DNA from: Nannocystis exedens
GTDB taxonomy: Bacteria; Myxococcota_A; Polyangia; Nannocystales; Nannocystaceae
Direction: 5' to 3'
Assembly (NCBI RefSeq): GCF_002343915.1
Contig: NZ_NETK01000001.1
Span: 2,552,001-2,616,000, forward strand
DNA length: 64,000 bases
Under the pieces are notes generated by a model. That model was given only the letters and a program-made list of their open reading frames with translations, ran no database searches and was not told the DNA's origin. Positions 45,867 to 53,398 of the stretch are shown here, in pieces. The position numbers and the translations under genes were made by a program. Each line of letters starts with the position of its first letter. The stretch's first letter is position 1.

Positions 45867-46981
45867 CGTCGATCGGTCGCCCGCGCTCGCTGTTCCGCCG
45901 GATCGTGCAAAACATCGACTGGGTGATCGTCACCCTCGTCGCCGGCATCGTCGCGCTCGCGCTGATCAACCTCAACAGCGCCGGCACCGGCGACTGGAGC
46001 GGCAAGATCCAGGTCCAGATCCGCTGGCTCGGCCTCGGCACGATCGCGGCCGCGATCGTCGCCGCCCTCGACTACCGCGTCCTGCACCGGCTCGCCTACG
46101 CGGCTTACTTGTTCGGGCTGGGCCTGCTCGGGCTCGTCCCGCTGATCGGCGTCATGCGCAACGAGGCCCGCCGCTGGCTCGAGCTCGGCGACTACCAGTT
46201 CCAGCCGTCGGAGCTGATGAAGATCCTGCTGATCGCCGCGCTCGCGCGCTACCTCAGCGACCGGCCGAGCAAGGCCCCGCGCAAGGTCCGGCACCTGATC
46301 GTCCCGTTCATCATGTTCCTCGTGCCGGTCGCGCTGATCGTCAACCAGCCCGACCTCAGCACCGGCATCATCTGCAGCCTGGTCGCGCTGACGATCCTCG
46401 CCCTCACCGAGCTCAGCCTCAAGAGCATCCTCGCCCTGATGACCACGGGCGTCACCCTGTTCATGCTCGGCTGGGCCTTCTTCATGCACAAGTACCAGCG
46501 CTCGCGCATCGACGTGTGGCTCAACCCCGAGGCCTACGCCGACAACGAGGGCTACCAGACCATCCAGGCCATGATCGGCGTCGGCAACGGCGGCTTCTTC
46601 GGCCGCGGCGTCCGCCAGGGCACCCAGAACACCCTCGACTTCCTGCCCTACGGCGACACCGACTTCCCGTTCGCCGTCTACGCCGAGGAGTGGGGCTTCC
46701 TCGGCGCCGCCATGGTCCTGGTGATGTTCGTCGCCCTGGTGCTGTGGGGCCTCGGCCTCGCCTCCCAGGCCCGCGACCGCTTCGGCGCCCTGCTGTGCGT
46801 CGGCGTCTCCGCCCTGTTCTTCTTCCACGTCGTCATCAACGTCGGCATGGTCCTCCAGCTCCTGCCCGTCACCGGCATCACGATCCCCTTCTTCAGCGTC
46901 GGCGGCTCCAACGCCCTGGCGATGATGCTCGGCATCGGCATCCTGATGAGCGTCAGCCGCTCGCGACACCAGCGCGGGTGA
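45863..46981 (+). CDS. rodA: Rod shape-determining protein RodA (SEDS glycosyltransferase)
   Basis: 372 residues from GTG, overlapping the mrdA stop as GTGA. About ten membrane segments with SEDS-family motifs: NEARRWLELGDYQFQPSELMK, NQPDLSTGIICSLVAL (with the catalytic-region Asp), and the C-terminal LPVTGITIPFFSVGGSNALA. RodA polymerises lipid II into glycan strands paired with PBP2. It closes the operon; the next gene is 210 bp away after repeat units. Confidence 0.96.
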   Translation: MTSIGRPRSLFRRIVQNIDWVIVTLVAGIVALALINLNSAGTGDWSGKIQVQIRWLGLGTIAAAIVAALDYRVLHRLAYAAYLFGLGLLGLVPLIGVMRNEARRWLELGDYQFQPSELMKILLIAALARYLSDRPSKAPRKVRHLIVPFIMFLVPVALIVNQPDLSTGIICSLVALTILALTELSLKSILALMTTGVTLFMLGWAFFMHKYQRSRIDVWLNPEAYADNEGYQTIQAMIGVGNGGFFGRGVRQGTQNTLDFLPYGDTDFPFAVYAEEWGFLGAAMVLVMFVALVLWGLGLASQARDRFGALLCVGVSALFFFHVVINVGMVLQLLPVTGITIPFFSVGGSNALAMMLGIGILMSVSRSRHQRG

Positions 46982-47060
46982 CCCGTCGCTCTCCCCCGCA
47001 CCGTCCCCTCGCGGGGGGCGCATCGCCGCCCGAGGTCACGCGCCGGCCCGCGCCGCGTCA

Positions 47061-47157
47061 CATGTCCGATCGGACATCTCCATCCCCGCTCGCCACGTCC
47101 GCTCGTCCGGTCGAGCGCCACGGCACGCACCTGTCTCTCGGGACATCCTCGCTCGAA
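47061..47157. repeat. 14-bp-period palindromic repeat, two short runs
   Basis: CATGTCC-GATC-GGA at 47061 with a partner at 47075, and CCTGTCT-CTCG-GGA at 47130 with CATC at 47144. The runs are 69 bp apart, close to five periods. Between rodA and the next lipoprotein gene. Confidence 0.72.
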
Positions 47158-47194
47158 ATTGGCGCCGCTCCCCCGCAAAAGGTAAACCTCGGCC

Positions 47195-48016
47195 ATGCCG
47201 TCCCGCCTCGCCTGCGCCGTCTTGCTCGCCAGCGCCTGCACCGCTCCGAGCGGTCCTCCGGCCGCTGCACCGGCGGTCCCGGCCGTCGAGGCGGCGGCCC
47301 CCGCCGCCTCCAGCCCGTCGCCTGCGACGCTGGGCGGCCCGTTCGAGCAGCCGGGCGACCCGCGCCAGCAGATCGATCACCTCACGGTCTGGGGCTGGTC
47401 GCGCGACGGCCGCTACTTCGCGTTCGAGACCTTCGACGCCGGTCCGGGCGCTGCCACCTGCGAGGGCGCCGCGCGGCTGTTCGTCGTCGACGCCGACAGC
47501 GACACGCTCGTGCCCGGCGGCTACGTCGAGGTGCGCCCCAAGAGCCCCGACGCCGAGCCGTGCGACCCGCCCGATCTACGGGCCGCCCTCGCGCCCCGGC
47601 GCACCGCCTTGCTGCAAGCGCACGGCATCGAGCTCGGCCACCTGCTCGCGCCGACCGAGCCGCAGCAGGCCGCCGCGACACGCCCCGGCACCAGGGCCTA
47701 CGCGATCCTCTTGCCCTCCGGCAAGACCGCCGTCGCCACCCTCGAGGTCCTCGGCGGCGACCGCGAGCGCGCCCACGAGGGCAAGGGCGCGGCCTTCAAG
47801 CTCGACCTCACCCTCGACGGTCAGGCCCCGTTGCCGCTCGAGCCGGGTTTGCGCCGGCGCCCTTACATCTGGAACTACGACCTCGACCGCGGCCTCGTGT
47901 TCACCAGCCCCGACGGCACGCACATGGCCGTCATGACCGCGACCACCGAGCTGAGCTTCGAGGGCGACCGCACCTCGTGGATGACGAACGCCTTCCGCCT
48001 GCCCGCCGGCTGGTGA
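47195..48016 (+). CDS. Lipoprotein, possibly DUF2259-related
   Basis: 273 residues. Type II signal peptide CAVLLASAC (Cys15), then a Pro/Ala linker. The folded part starts HLTVWGWSRDGRYFAFETFD and reads LFVVDADSDTLVPGGYVEVR, the WD-like opening of DUF2259 secreted proteins, and ends with LVFTSPDGTHMAVMTATTEL, again propeller-like. The family assignment is from memory and only moderate. TAAACC 6 nt before the ATG resembles a -10. No operon partner on this strand; its 3' end faces the ADYC gene. Confidence 0.62.
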   Translation: MPSRLACAVLLASACTAPSGPPAAAPAVPAVEAAAPAASSPSPATLGGPFEQPGDPRQQIDHLTVWGWSRDGRYFAFETFDAGPGAATCEGAARLFVVDADSDTLVPGGYVEVRPKSPDAEPCDPPDLRAALAPRRTALLQAHGIELGHLLAPTEPQQAAATRPGTRAYAILLPSGKTAVATLEVLGGDRERAHEGKGAAFKLDLTLDGQAPLPLEPGLRRRPYIWNYDLDRGLVFTSPDGTHMAVMTATTELSFEGDRTSWMTNAFRLPAGW

Positions 48017-48034
48017 TCGCCGCCCGTCGTCGAC

Positions 48035-48996
48035 CTACTTCGGCGGCACCGACAGGTTGAACAATCGATACTGCGGGTCGGCCGCGAACGCCTCCCGTGT
48101 GCACGCCGCGCCCGTGCGCCCGCGCAGGCGCTCGGGGCATTTGGCCTCGAGCTGCGCCAGCGTGGCGTTCTCCGGCACCCGCGGGTGATGCACGCAGAGC
48201 GCCCCTGCCGGCCCCCAGCCGGCCTCGAGCGCGAACTCCGGCGCCTCGTCGACCTCCTGGATGCCCAGCCGGTCGCCGATGTTGATCAGCATCCCGTTCT
48301 TCGTCGACGCCGTGCCGTCGCCGCAATAGTCGCACGCACCATGCGCACGCAGGCTTGATGATAATCCCACAGGTTGCTGCCGTCGCGCGCCGTCGCCCAC
48401 GGCTTGTAGCCGAAGCGGACGCACTTGCCGATCGCCCCCGACGTACACGTCACGTTGAACGCCCCCTCCGCGGCCTCGTGGCGCCCGTCGCCCGTCCACG
48501 TGCCCGCCAGCGGCATCGCCCGCGCCAGCCCGTCCGGCCCCGGCGCGCACATCGGCGCCCACGCGCCGGTCTGCGGGTTCTGCACCGAGAGCTCGTAGAG
48601 CGTGAACTCGGGGTCGCGCGGATCGACCTCGACCTTCTCGACACGGACCTTCCGCCACGCGCTGTCCTCGTCGCGCACCGTCAAGACCACGCCGATCATC
48701 TCCTTGTCTGAAAGGACATGTCCGTCGGGCAATGTGATGCGGAAGGCCGTCTTGTCGATCTCGACCTTCAGCGCCCCCGCCGACGCCGGGCTGCCCTGCG
48801 TCACCGGCGGCGCCTCGGTCGGGGCGCGCTCCCCGGCCGCCACCGCGCCCACCTCGGCCTTGGTGGCGGGCTCGTCCGCCGGCAGCGCCGCGAGCGTCGC
48901 CTTCGGCGCCGGTTCGCTCGCCGGCGCGTCGCAGCCAGCCAGCAACGCCACGCCGAGCAGGCCCCACCTTCCACCTCGCAGCCCCGCCCGAAACAT
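48035..48996 (-). pseudogene. ADYC domain lipoprotein with a frameshift in the signature motif
   Basis: The start at 48996 gives a lipoprotein signal (GLLGVALLAGC) and an Ala/Pro linker, then TVRDEDSAWRKVRVEKVEVD and CTSGAIGKCVRFGYKPWATA, to HQACVRMVRA. There the frame leaves the conserved text, but the next frame reads CDYCGDGTASTKNGMLINIG and continues with FALEAGWGPAGALCVHHPRV and GRTGAACTREAF to a stop at 48035. Restoring one base near 48331 gives VRADYCGDGT, the ADYC motif that names this domain of unknown function. So the gene is either freshly inactivated or carries a sequencing error. It is 13 nt downstream of the NG-repeat gene with a good Shine-Dalgarno (GGTGGAG), so they form an operon. 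Confidence 0.75.
48703..48730. repeat. 14-bp repeat, two units, inside the ADYC gene
   Basis: CTTGTCT-GAAA-GGA then CATGTCC-GTCG-GGC, encoding LPDGHVLSDKE on the minus strand. Confidence 0.5.
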
Positions 48997-49009
48997 CGCT
49001 CCACCTTTC

Positions 49010-49762
49010 TCAGGAATCGAAGCGCCGTCCGTCGGGCAGCTCGATCGACGACACCGTCACCGCCCCGAAGTCGGGCGCCGGCGCCGGCGCCGTCAAGATC
49101 ACCGGCTTCGGCGCCTCGACCTCGACCTCCTCGATCACCAGCCCGCCGCTCGCCTCGAGCTTCAGCCCGTTGACCACGATCGCGTCGACCCGCAGCCCGC
49201 TCGCCCCCGCCTCGAGGCGGACCCCGTTGATTCGCAGCGCGCGCAATCGCTGTCCCCGGGCGCCCTGCGTGGCCGCGCCGCTGGGCTCGATCGCGTTGGA
49301 TCCGCGCCCGTGGATCTTCGCCTCCTCACCCGTGCCCTGCACCCCTGGCCCGTTGAGCTCGAGCCCGTTCGAGCGCATCCCGTTCTCTTCGACCCCGTTC
49401 TCCTCCACCCCGTTCTGGCGCATCCCGTTCTCTTCGACCCCGTTCTCCTCCACTCCGTTCGAGCGCGTCCCGTTCGGCTCGATGCCGTTCGGTTCGAGCC
49501 CATTCGGCTGCACGCCGTTCGGTTCGATCCCGTTCACCCGCATTCCGTTCGGTTCGATCCCGTTTGGTTCGATCCCATTCGGCTGCACTCCGTTCGGCTC
49601 GATCCCGTTCGGCTCGATCCCATTCGGCTGCACTCCGTTCGGTTCGATCCCGTTCGGCTCGATCCCGTTCGGCTGCACTCCGTTCAGCTCGATCCCATTG
49701 CTCTGCAGCCCGCCCGTCCTCAGCGCCGCATCGGCGCCGTCTTCGCCCAGTTCCACCGGCAT
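49010..49762 (-). CDS. NG-pentapeptide-repeat protein
   Basis: 250 residues from an ATG at 49762 with GGAGG 7 nt upstream. No signal peptide is visible. After a short lead (MPVELGEDGADAALRTGG) come about 24 consecutive pentapeptides of form NG[IVLM]xx, such as NGVQPNGIEPNGIEP, repeated with a 15-residue super-period. The remainder has two more spaced NG motifs (INGVRLEAG, VNGLKLEASG) and a strand-rich end (LVIEEVEVEAPKPVILTAP). The residue pattern could wind as a pentapeptide-type beta-helix with Asn-Gly turns. The downstream ADYC lipoprotein is its operon partner, a pairing that suggests one surface-associated system. Function unknown. Confidence 0.78.
   Translation of the reverse strand: MPVELGEDGADAALRTGGLQSNGIELNGVQPNGIEPNGIEPNGVQPNGIEPNGIEPNGVQPNGIEPNGIEPNGMRVNGIEPNGVQPNGLEPNGIEPNGTRSNGVEENGVEENGMRQNGVEENGVEENGMRSNGLELNGPGVQGTGEEAKIHGRGSNAIEPSGAATQGARGQRLRALRINGVRLEAGASGLRVDAIVVNGLKLEASGGLVIEEVEVEAPKPVILTAPAPAPDFGAVTVSSIELPDGRRFDS
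49349..49699. repeat. 15-bp coding tandem repeat (NG pentapeptides)
   Basis: About 23-24 units of 15 bp (CCGTTCGGCTCGATC-type), with a 45-bp higher-order period repeated three times in the middle and twice near the left end, indicating recent duplication in steps of 45 bp. Confidence 0.85.
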
Positions 49763-50119
49763 CCTCGTCCCTCCGCCTGCTACGCGATCCTGGGTATCGC
49801 AGCGATCGAGCGGCCGCAAGCCGTCCCTCGGCGAGGACATCGCGCATTCGAACCGCACGAGTTCGCTCTGCGCATTCGCGGGGCTGCCGCGCGCCGGCTC
49901 CGCGAGGGGCGGCCAACATCGTTTTCGCGGCACCGCCCCCCGGCTCGGTCCGCCGCTCCACCTCCCGCCGGGGAGACGCGCGCGATCCTCAGCATGCGCG
50001 CAAAGGCCACCTGGGCCCGGCGAAGCCCGACGGCGCCTGCGATCTCTCCCGGCTGCCCGGCCATTGCTGCGAGCTCCCGCGCCCGCGCGCTCGCACGAGG
50101 CCGTCGCCGTCCCGAACGT

Positions 50120-50212
50120 CGAGCACGACCGAATCATGCCACTCGGCATGATCCGCCGTCTGCTCGGCTCGCCCGCCGTCACGGCCGAGCACGGCCGAAT
50201 CATGCCACTCGG
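50120..50212. repeat. 27-bp direct repeat with an inverted core in a divergent promoter region
   Basis: Copies at 50120-50146 and 50186-50212 differ at one base. The first contains ATCATGCC and its complement GGCATGAT around ACTC (50133-50152); the second has only the left arm. The gap 49763-50282 between divergent genes holds no gene, so this may be an operator pair. Confidence 0.5.
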
Positions 50213-50282
50213 AGCCGCGCGGCCGTCCGCTCGTCTCGACGACCGTGACGCGGGTGCTATCGATGCAGCGGAGGCCCGGTCG

Positions 50283-52181
50283 ATGCATCGCCTCGTCCCG
50301 ATCACCGCGATCACCGTCGCCCTGCTCTGTTGCAGCTACAGCTATCATTCCGGCAGCGGGCCGCAGCCGGGCCGCGGGCGGCCCACGGCGGGCAAGCCGG
50401 CGCGGCCGAGCAAGGGCAAGCCGGCGCGACCGACGACCGCCGCCGCCTCGCCGAGCAAGCCGACCACGCCCGGCACGCGGCCGCCGACCCGCACGCCGCA
50501 GCCGCCGACTCGATCTGCCGAGCCGGCGACCGCCCCGGACCGGATCTTCTTCGGCGGCCCGGTGATCACCATGCGCGTCGACGGGGCCGGCAACCCGATC
50601 GTCGCCGAGGCGCTCGCGGTGCGCCGCGGAGAGATCGTCGCCGTCGGCGAGCGGGCCGAAATATTGAAGATCGCCGACGCCGACACCGAACAGATCGACC
50701 TCGCCGGCAAGGCTCTCCTGCCCGGCTTCATCGACGGTCACGGCCACCTCGGCGCGGTCGCCCTGCGCAGCGAGCAAGTCCAGCTCGCGCCGCCGCCGAC
50801 CGGCACTGTCCGCTCGATCGCCGACCTGCAGCGGGTCTTGCGGGCCGACATCAAGCGGCGCAAGCTCGCCGGCGGGCAATGGGTGGTCGGCTGGAACTAC
50901 GATGATTCGCGCCTCCGCGAGGCGCGGCAGCTCGTGCGCGACGACCTCGACGCCGTCTCCACCACGCACCCGATCGTCGTCCATCACGCCTCGGGCGCGG
51001 TCGCGATCGTCAACACTCCTGCGCTGCGCCTGCTCGGCATCATCGCCGACACCCCCGATCCCCCGGGCGGGCAGATCGGTCGTCGGCCCCGGTCGCGCGA
51101 GCCGAGCGGCGTCCTCGCCGACAGCGCCGTCTTCCTCGTCACGCGCGCGCTGCCGCGACCGAGCGACGACGAGCTCGCCACGCGGCTCGTCCAGGCCGAG
51201 CGCCAGTACGTGCGCCGCGGCTTCACCACCGTGCAGGACGCGGCCGCCGGCCCCGACGACCTCGACCTCTACCGCCGGCTCGCCCGCGCGAACAAGCACG
51301 AGGTCGACGTCGTCGTCTATCCGGTCGTCACCAGCGTGGCCGACGCCGAGCGCCTCGTCGGCCAGCGCTTCGGCGCCTGGGAGCGCAGCGTCAAGCTCGG
51401 CGGCATCGAGCTCGTGCTCGACGGCGGCCTGCAGTCGCGCTCCGCCTGGCTCGGCACGCCGTACGCCACCCCGCCGCCGGGCAAGCCTCGCGGCTGGCGC
51501 GGCACCGCTGTCATGGCCGCCCCCGAGGTCGAGCAGATCCTCGAGCTCGCGGTCGAACAGGGCTGGCAGGTGCTCGCGCACGCCGACGGCGACGCCGCGG
51601 CCGACCAGTACCTCGACGCCTGGGAGCGCGTGCTCGAGCGGCGGCGCGCCGCCGATCGCCGCCCGGTGCTGCTGCGAACCCAGACCCTGCGCGAGGACCA
51701 GCTCGATCGCATGCGCGAGCTCCAGATGATGCCCTCGTTCGCCAGCGCCCACCTGTTCTACTGGGGCGACTGGTACCGCGACGTCGCGCTCGGTCCGGCC
51801 CGCGCCGCGCGGCTCGACCCGGCCGCGTCGGCGCTGGCCCGCGGGCTGCTCTTCACCCTGCAGACCGACGCCCCGGCGCTCCCGGCCGACCCGATGCTGC
51901 TGCTGGCCAGCGCCGTGGGCCGCACCACCCGCAGCAACAAGGTCCTCGGCCCGACCCAGCGGATCCCCGTGTTCGACGGCCTCCGCGGGCTCACCAGCAA
52001 CGGCGCTCACCAGGTGTTCGACGGCGAGCGCAGGGGCGAGCTCGCCGTCGGTCGCGTCGCCGACCTCGTGATCCTCGACCGCAACCCCCTGTCCGTTCGG
52101 ACAGATGAATTGAGATCGCTGCGCCCGCTCGCCACCTACCGCAAGGGCGTCCCGGTCTACCAGGCCCGGCCGCCGCGCTGA
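50283..52181 (+). CDS. Amidohydrolase family 3 lipoprotein
   Basis: 632 residues. Signal peptide ITVALLCCS with Cys at 16-17, then a basic Pro/Thr linker with GKPARPSKGKPARP repeated. The amidohydrolase starts DRIFFGGPVITM; metal ligands include HxH in LLPGFIDGHGHLGA, the LVLDGGLQSRSAWLG region, QVLAHADGDAAADQYLDA, and ASAHLFYWGDWYRD, with LQTDAPALPADPM near the end and GELAVGRVADLVILD closing the barrel's beta-sandwich. YtcJ/Amido_3 enzymes hydrolyse amides of small molecules; here the enzyme is exported and lipid-anchored. ATG has GGAGG 8 nt upstream. A 14-bp repeat unit (52088) lies near the C-terminus. Confidence 0.88.
   Translation: MHRLVPITAITVALLCCSYSYHSGSGPQPGRGRPTAGKPARPSKGKPARPTTAAASPSKPTTPGTRPPTRTPQPPTRSAEPATAPDRIFFGGPVITMRVDGAGNPIVAEALAVRRGEIVAVGERAEILKIADADTEQIDLAGKALLPGFIDGHGHLGAVALRSEQVQLAPPPTGTVRSIADLQRVLRADIKRRKLAGGQWVVGWNYDDSRLREARQLVRDDLDAVSTTHPIVVHHASGAVAIVNTPALRLLGIIADTPDPPGGQIGRRPRSREPSGVLADSAVFLVTRALPRPSDDELATRLVQAERQYVRRGFTTVQDAAAGPDDLDLYRRLARANKHEVDVVVYPVVTSVADAERLVGQRFGAWERSVKLGGIELVLDGGLQSRSAWLGTPYATPPPGKPRGWRGTAVMAAPEVEQILELAVEQGWQVLAHADGDAAADQYLDAWERVLERRRAADRRPVLLRTQTLREDQLDRMRELQMMPSFASAHLFYWGDWYRDVALGPARAARLDPAASALARGLLFTLQTDAPALPADPMLLLASAVGRTTRSNKVLGPTQRIPVFDGLRGLTSNGAHQVFDGERRGELAVGRVADLVILDRNPLSVRTDELRSLRPLATYRKGVPVYQARPPR
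52088..52104. repeat. 14-bp repeat, one unit, inside the amidohydrolase gene
   Basis: CCTGTCC-GTTC-GGA then CAG, encoding LSVRTDE near the C-terminus. Confidence 0.45.
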
Positions 52182-52184
52182 GGC

Positions 52185-52574
52185 TCACGCCGCCGGCGCC
52201 GTCGCCCACTCGACCAGCTCGATCACCACCCCGTTGGGGTCGGTGATCATGAACAGCCGCTCGCCCCACGGCTCCTCGCGCAGCGGCATCGTGATCGGCA
52301 CGCCCTCGGCCCGCAGCCGCCGCTCCTCGCCCTCGAGGTCCTTGACGACGAAGGCGACGATCACCCCGGCCGCTCGCTGTTCCCGGAGCTCCGGCGGCAG
52401 CACCTCGATGCCGCGGCGCAGCAGCACCAGATCCACGCCCGCGTCGTCGCGGCGCAGCGACGCGAACCCGTCGGCTGCCATCGTCTCGCGAAAGCCCAGG
52501 TGTTTGCTGAAGAACGCGCTCGACGCGGCGACATCGTCGACGGTCAGCGACACCGCACTGCCGGTGATCTGCAC
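52185..52574 (-). CDS. VOC (glyoxalase/bleomycin-resistance) family protein
   Basis: 129 residues from a GTG at 52574 with AAGGAGG 6 nt upstream, which fixes the start. The fold starts VSLTVDDVAASSAFFSKHLGF and ends WGERLFMITDPNGVVIELVEW, the standard paired betaalphabetabetabeta modules with a final Glu metal ligand. Members include glyoxalases, extradiol dioxygenases and antibiotic-binding proteins; which applies here is unclear. A strong promoter, inverted-repeat operator and leader hairpin lie upstream (52595-52658), so expression is probably tightly controlled. Confidence 0.88.
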   Translation of the reverse strand: MQITGSAVSLTVDDVAASSAFFSKHLGFRETMAADGFASLRRDDAGVDLVLLRRGIEVLPPELREQRAAGVIVAFVVKDLEGEERRLRAEGVPITMPLREEPWGERLFMITDPNGVVIELVEWATAPAA

Positions 52575-52594
52575 GGACCCCTCCTTGAAAGAAA

Positions 52595-52618
52595 AATGGG
52601 CGGCTCTCGCCGCTTTTT
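52595..52618 (-). terminator. Leader hairpin with T-runs, possible attenuator
   Basis: GCGGC and GCCGC pair around GAGA; on the minus strand a T-run follows three bases after the stem (CCATTTTT), and on the plus strand TTTTT follows directly. It lies between the VOC promoter and its GTG, so it could act as an attenuator, or end transcription from the plus side. Confidence 0.5.
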
Positions 52619-52620
52619 GC

Positions 52621-52658
52621 GTACGACGTATAGTATACAACGTACAAATTTATTTCAA
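52621..52658 (-). promoter_or_regulatory. Promoter with overlapping inverted-repeat operator
   Basis: Minus strand: TTGAAA (52658-52653) with TATACT or TACTAT 15-17 bp downstream. A 25-bp inverted repeat (52621-52645; arms GTACGACGTATA and GTACGTTGTATA, 10 of 12 matching, one central base) covers the -10, as expected for a repressor site. This is the most AT-rich spot in the region. Confidence 0.65.
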
Positions 52659-53010
52659 GGAGAAACAGGCCCATCGCCGCCGATTTGGGCGGCGCGCGAT
52701 CCCGCCATGCCGGCGATGGCGCTCGAATTCGTCCGACGGCCCCGGCGGGCTCAGCCCCGGCAGCGACCTCGCGGGAGCGAAGCGTCGATGTCCTGGGATG
52801 CGCGGCGAGGTCGCTTCAAGCGACCTCAAGCGTCGCCGGTCGCGGCCACCGTCCGCGTCGAATGGGTCCCGCTCGCCGTGACCTTCTCCGGCGCCGCGCT
52901 CACGCCGCTTCAGCCACCGCGACGATCTGCATGTCCCCGAGGACATAAACCTTAAGACATCTCTCTCCCCGCGCGCCGGCCCGTCGCGGACACCCGGCGA
53001 ACCTGCCCGC
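52659..53010. other. Stretch without a gene after an orphan ribosome-binding site
   Basis: On the plus strand AAGGAG at 52657-52662 follows the divergent side of the operator, but no start codon with coding-like sequence follows. A regulator gene may once have been here. The rest is Arg/Pro-rich in all frames; a 14-bp repeat array is at its right end. Confidence 0.4.
52930..52971. repeat. 14-bp-period palindromic repeat array, three units
   Basis: CATGTCC-CCGA-GGA at 52930, CATA at 52944, CATC at 52958, 14 bp apart, just past the 3' end of crcB. Confidence 0.78.
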
Positions 53011-53388
53011 TCACGCCGCGGCCAGCAGCCGGCCCAGGCGTGCGCCGAGCGCCACCATCAGCGCTCCCCCGCCGACGTGCAGCCCGAGCTGCCAGGCCAG
53101 CGGGGCCCAGCGGGCTTCGCCGGCCAGCTCGACCGACAGCAGCGCGAACGCGCTGTAGGTCGTGAACCCGCCGAGCAGCCCGGCGGTGGCGATCGTGCGC
53201 GCGGGCCCCTGCGGCAGCAGCGGCGCCAGCACCCCGATCGCCAGGCAGCCGATGAGGTTGACCCCCAGCGTGCCGGCGTGGGGCAGCGCGGTCGCGGCCC
53301 AGCGATCGATCTGCAGCGCCAGCGCGAACCGCAGGCACACCCCGCAGCCGCCGGCCAGAAACAGCCCGAGCCAGTGCCAGCCGCTCAT
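53011..53388 (-). CDS. crcB: Fluoride channel CrcB/FluC
   Basis: 125 residues, four membrane segments. Conserved GTLGVNLIGCLAIGVLAPLL (with the pore Asn) and GLLGGFTTYSAFALLSVEL (the FTTFST-like Phe-box) are diagnostic. Dual-topology dimers let fluoride leave the cell. The ATG at 53388 lies 10 nt after the stop of the Cys-rich lipoprotein gene, so crcB is the last gene of that operon. I see no fluoride riboswitch core in front of the operon. Confidence 0.92.
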   Translation of the reverse strand: MSGWHWLGLFLAGGCGVCLRFALALQIDRWAATALPHAGTLGVNLIGCLAIGVLAPLLPQGPARTIATAGLLGGFTTYSAFALLSVELAGEARWAPLAWQLGLHVGGGALMVALGARLGRLLAAA

Positions 53389-53398
53389 CGAAAAAGAC

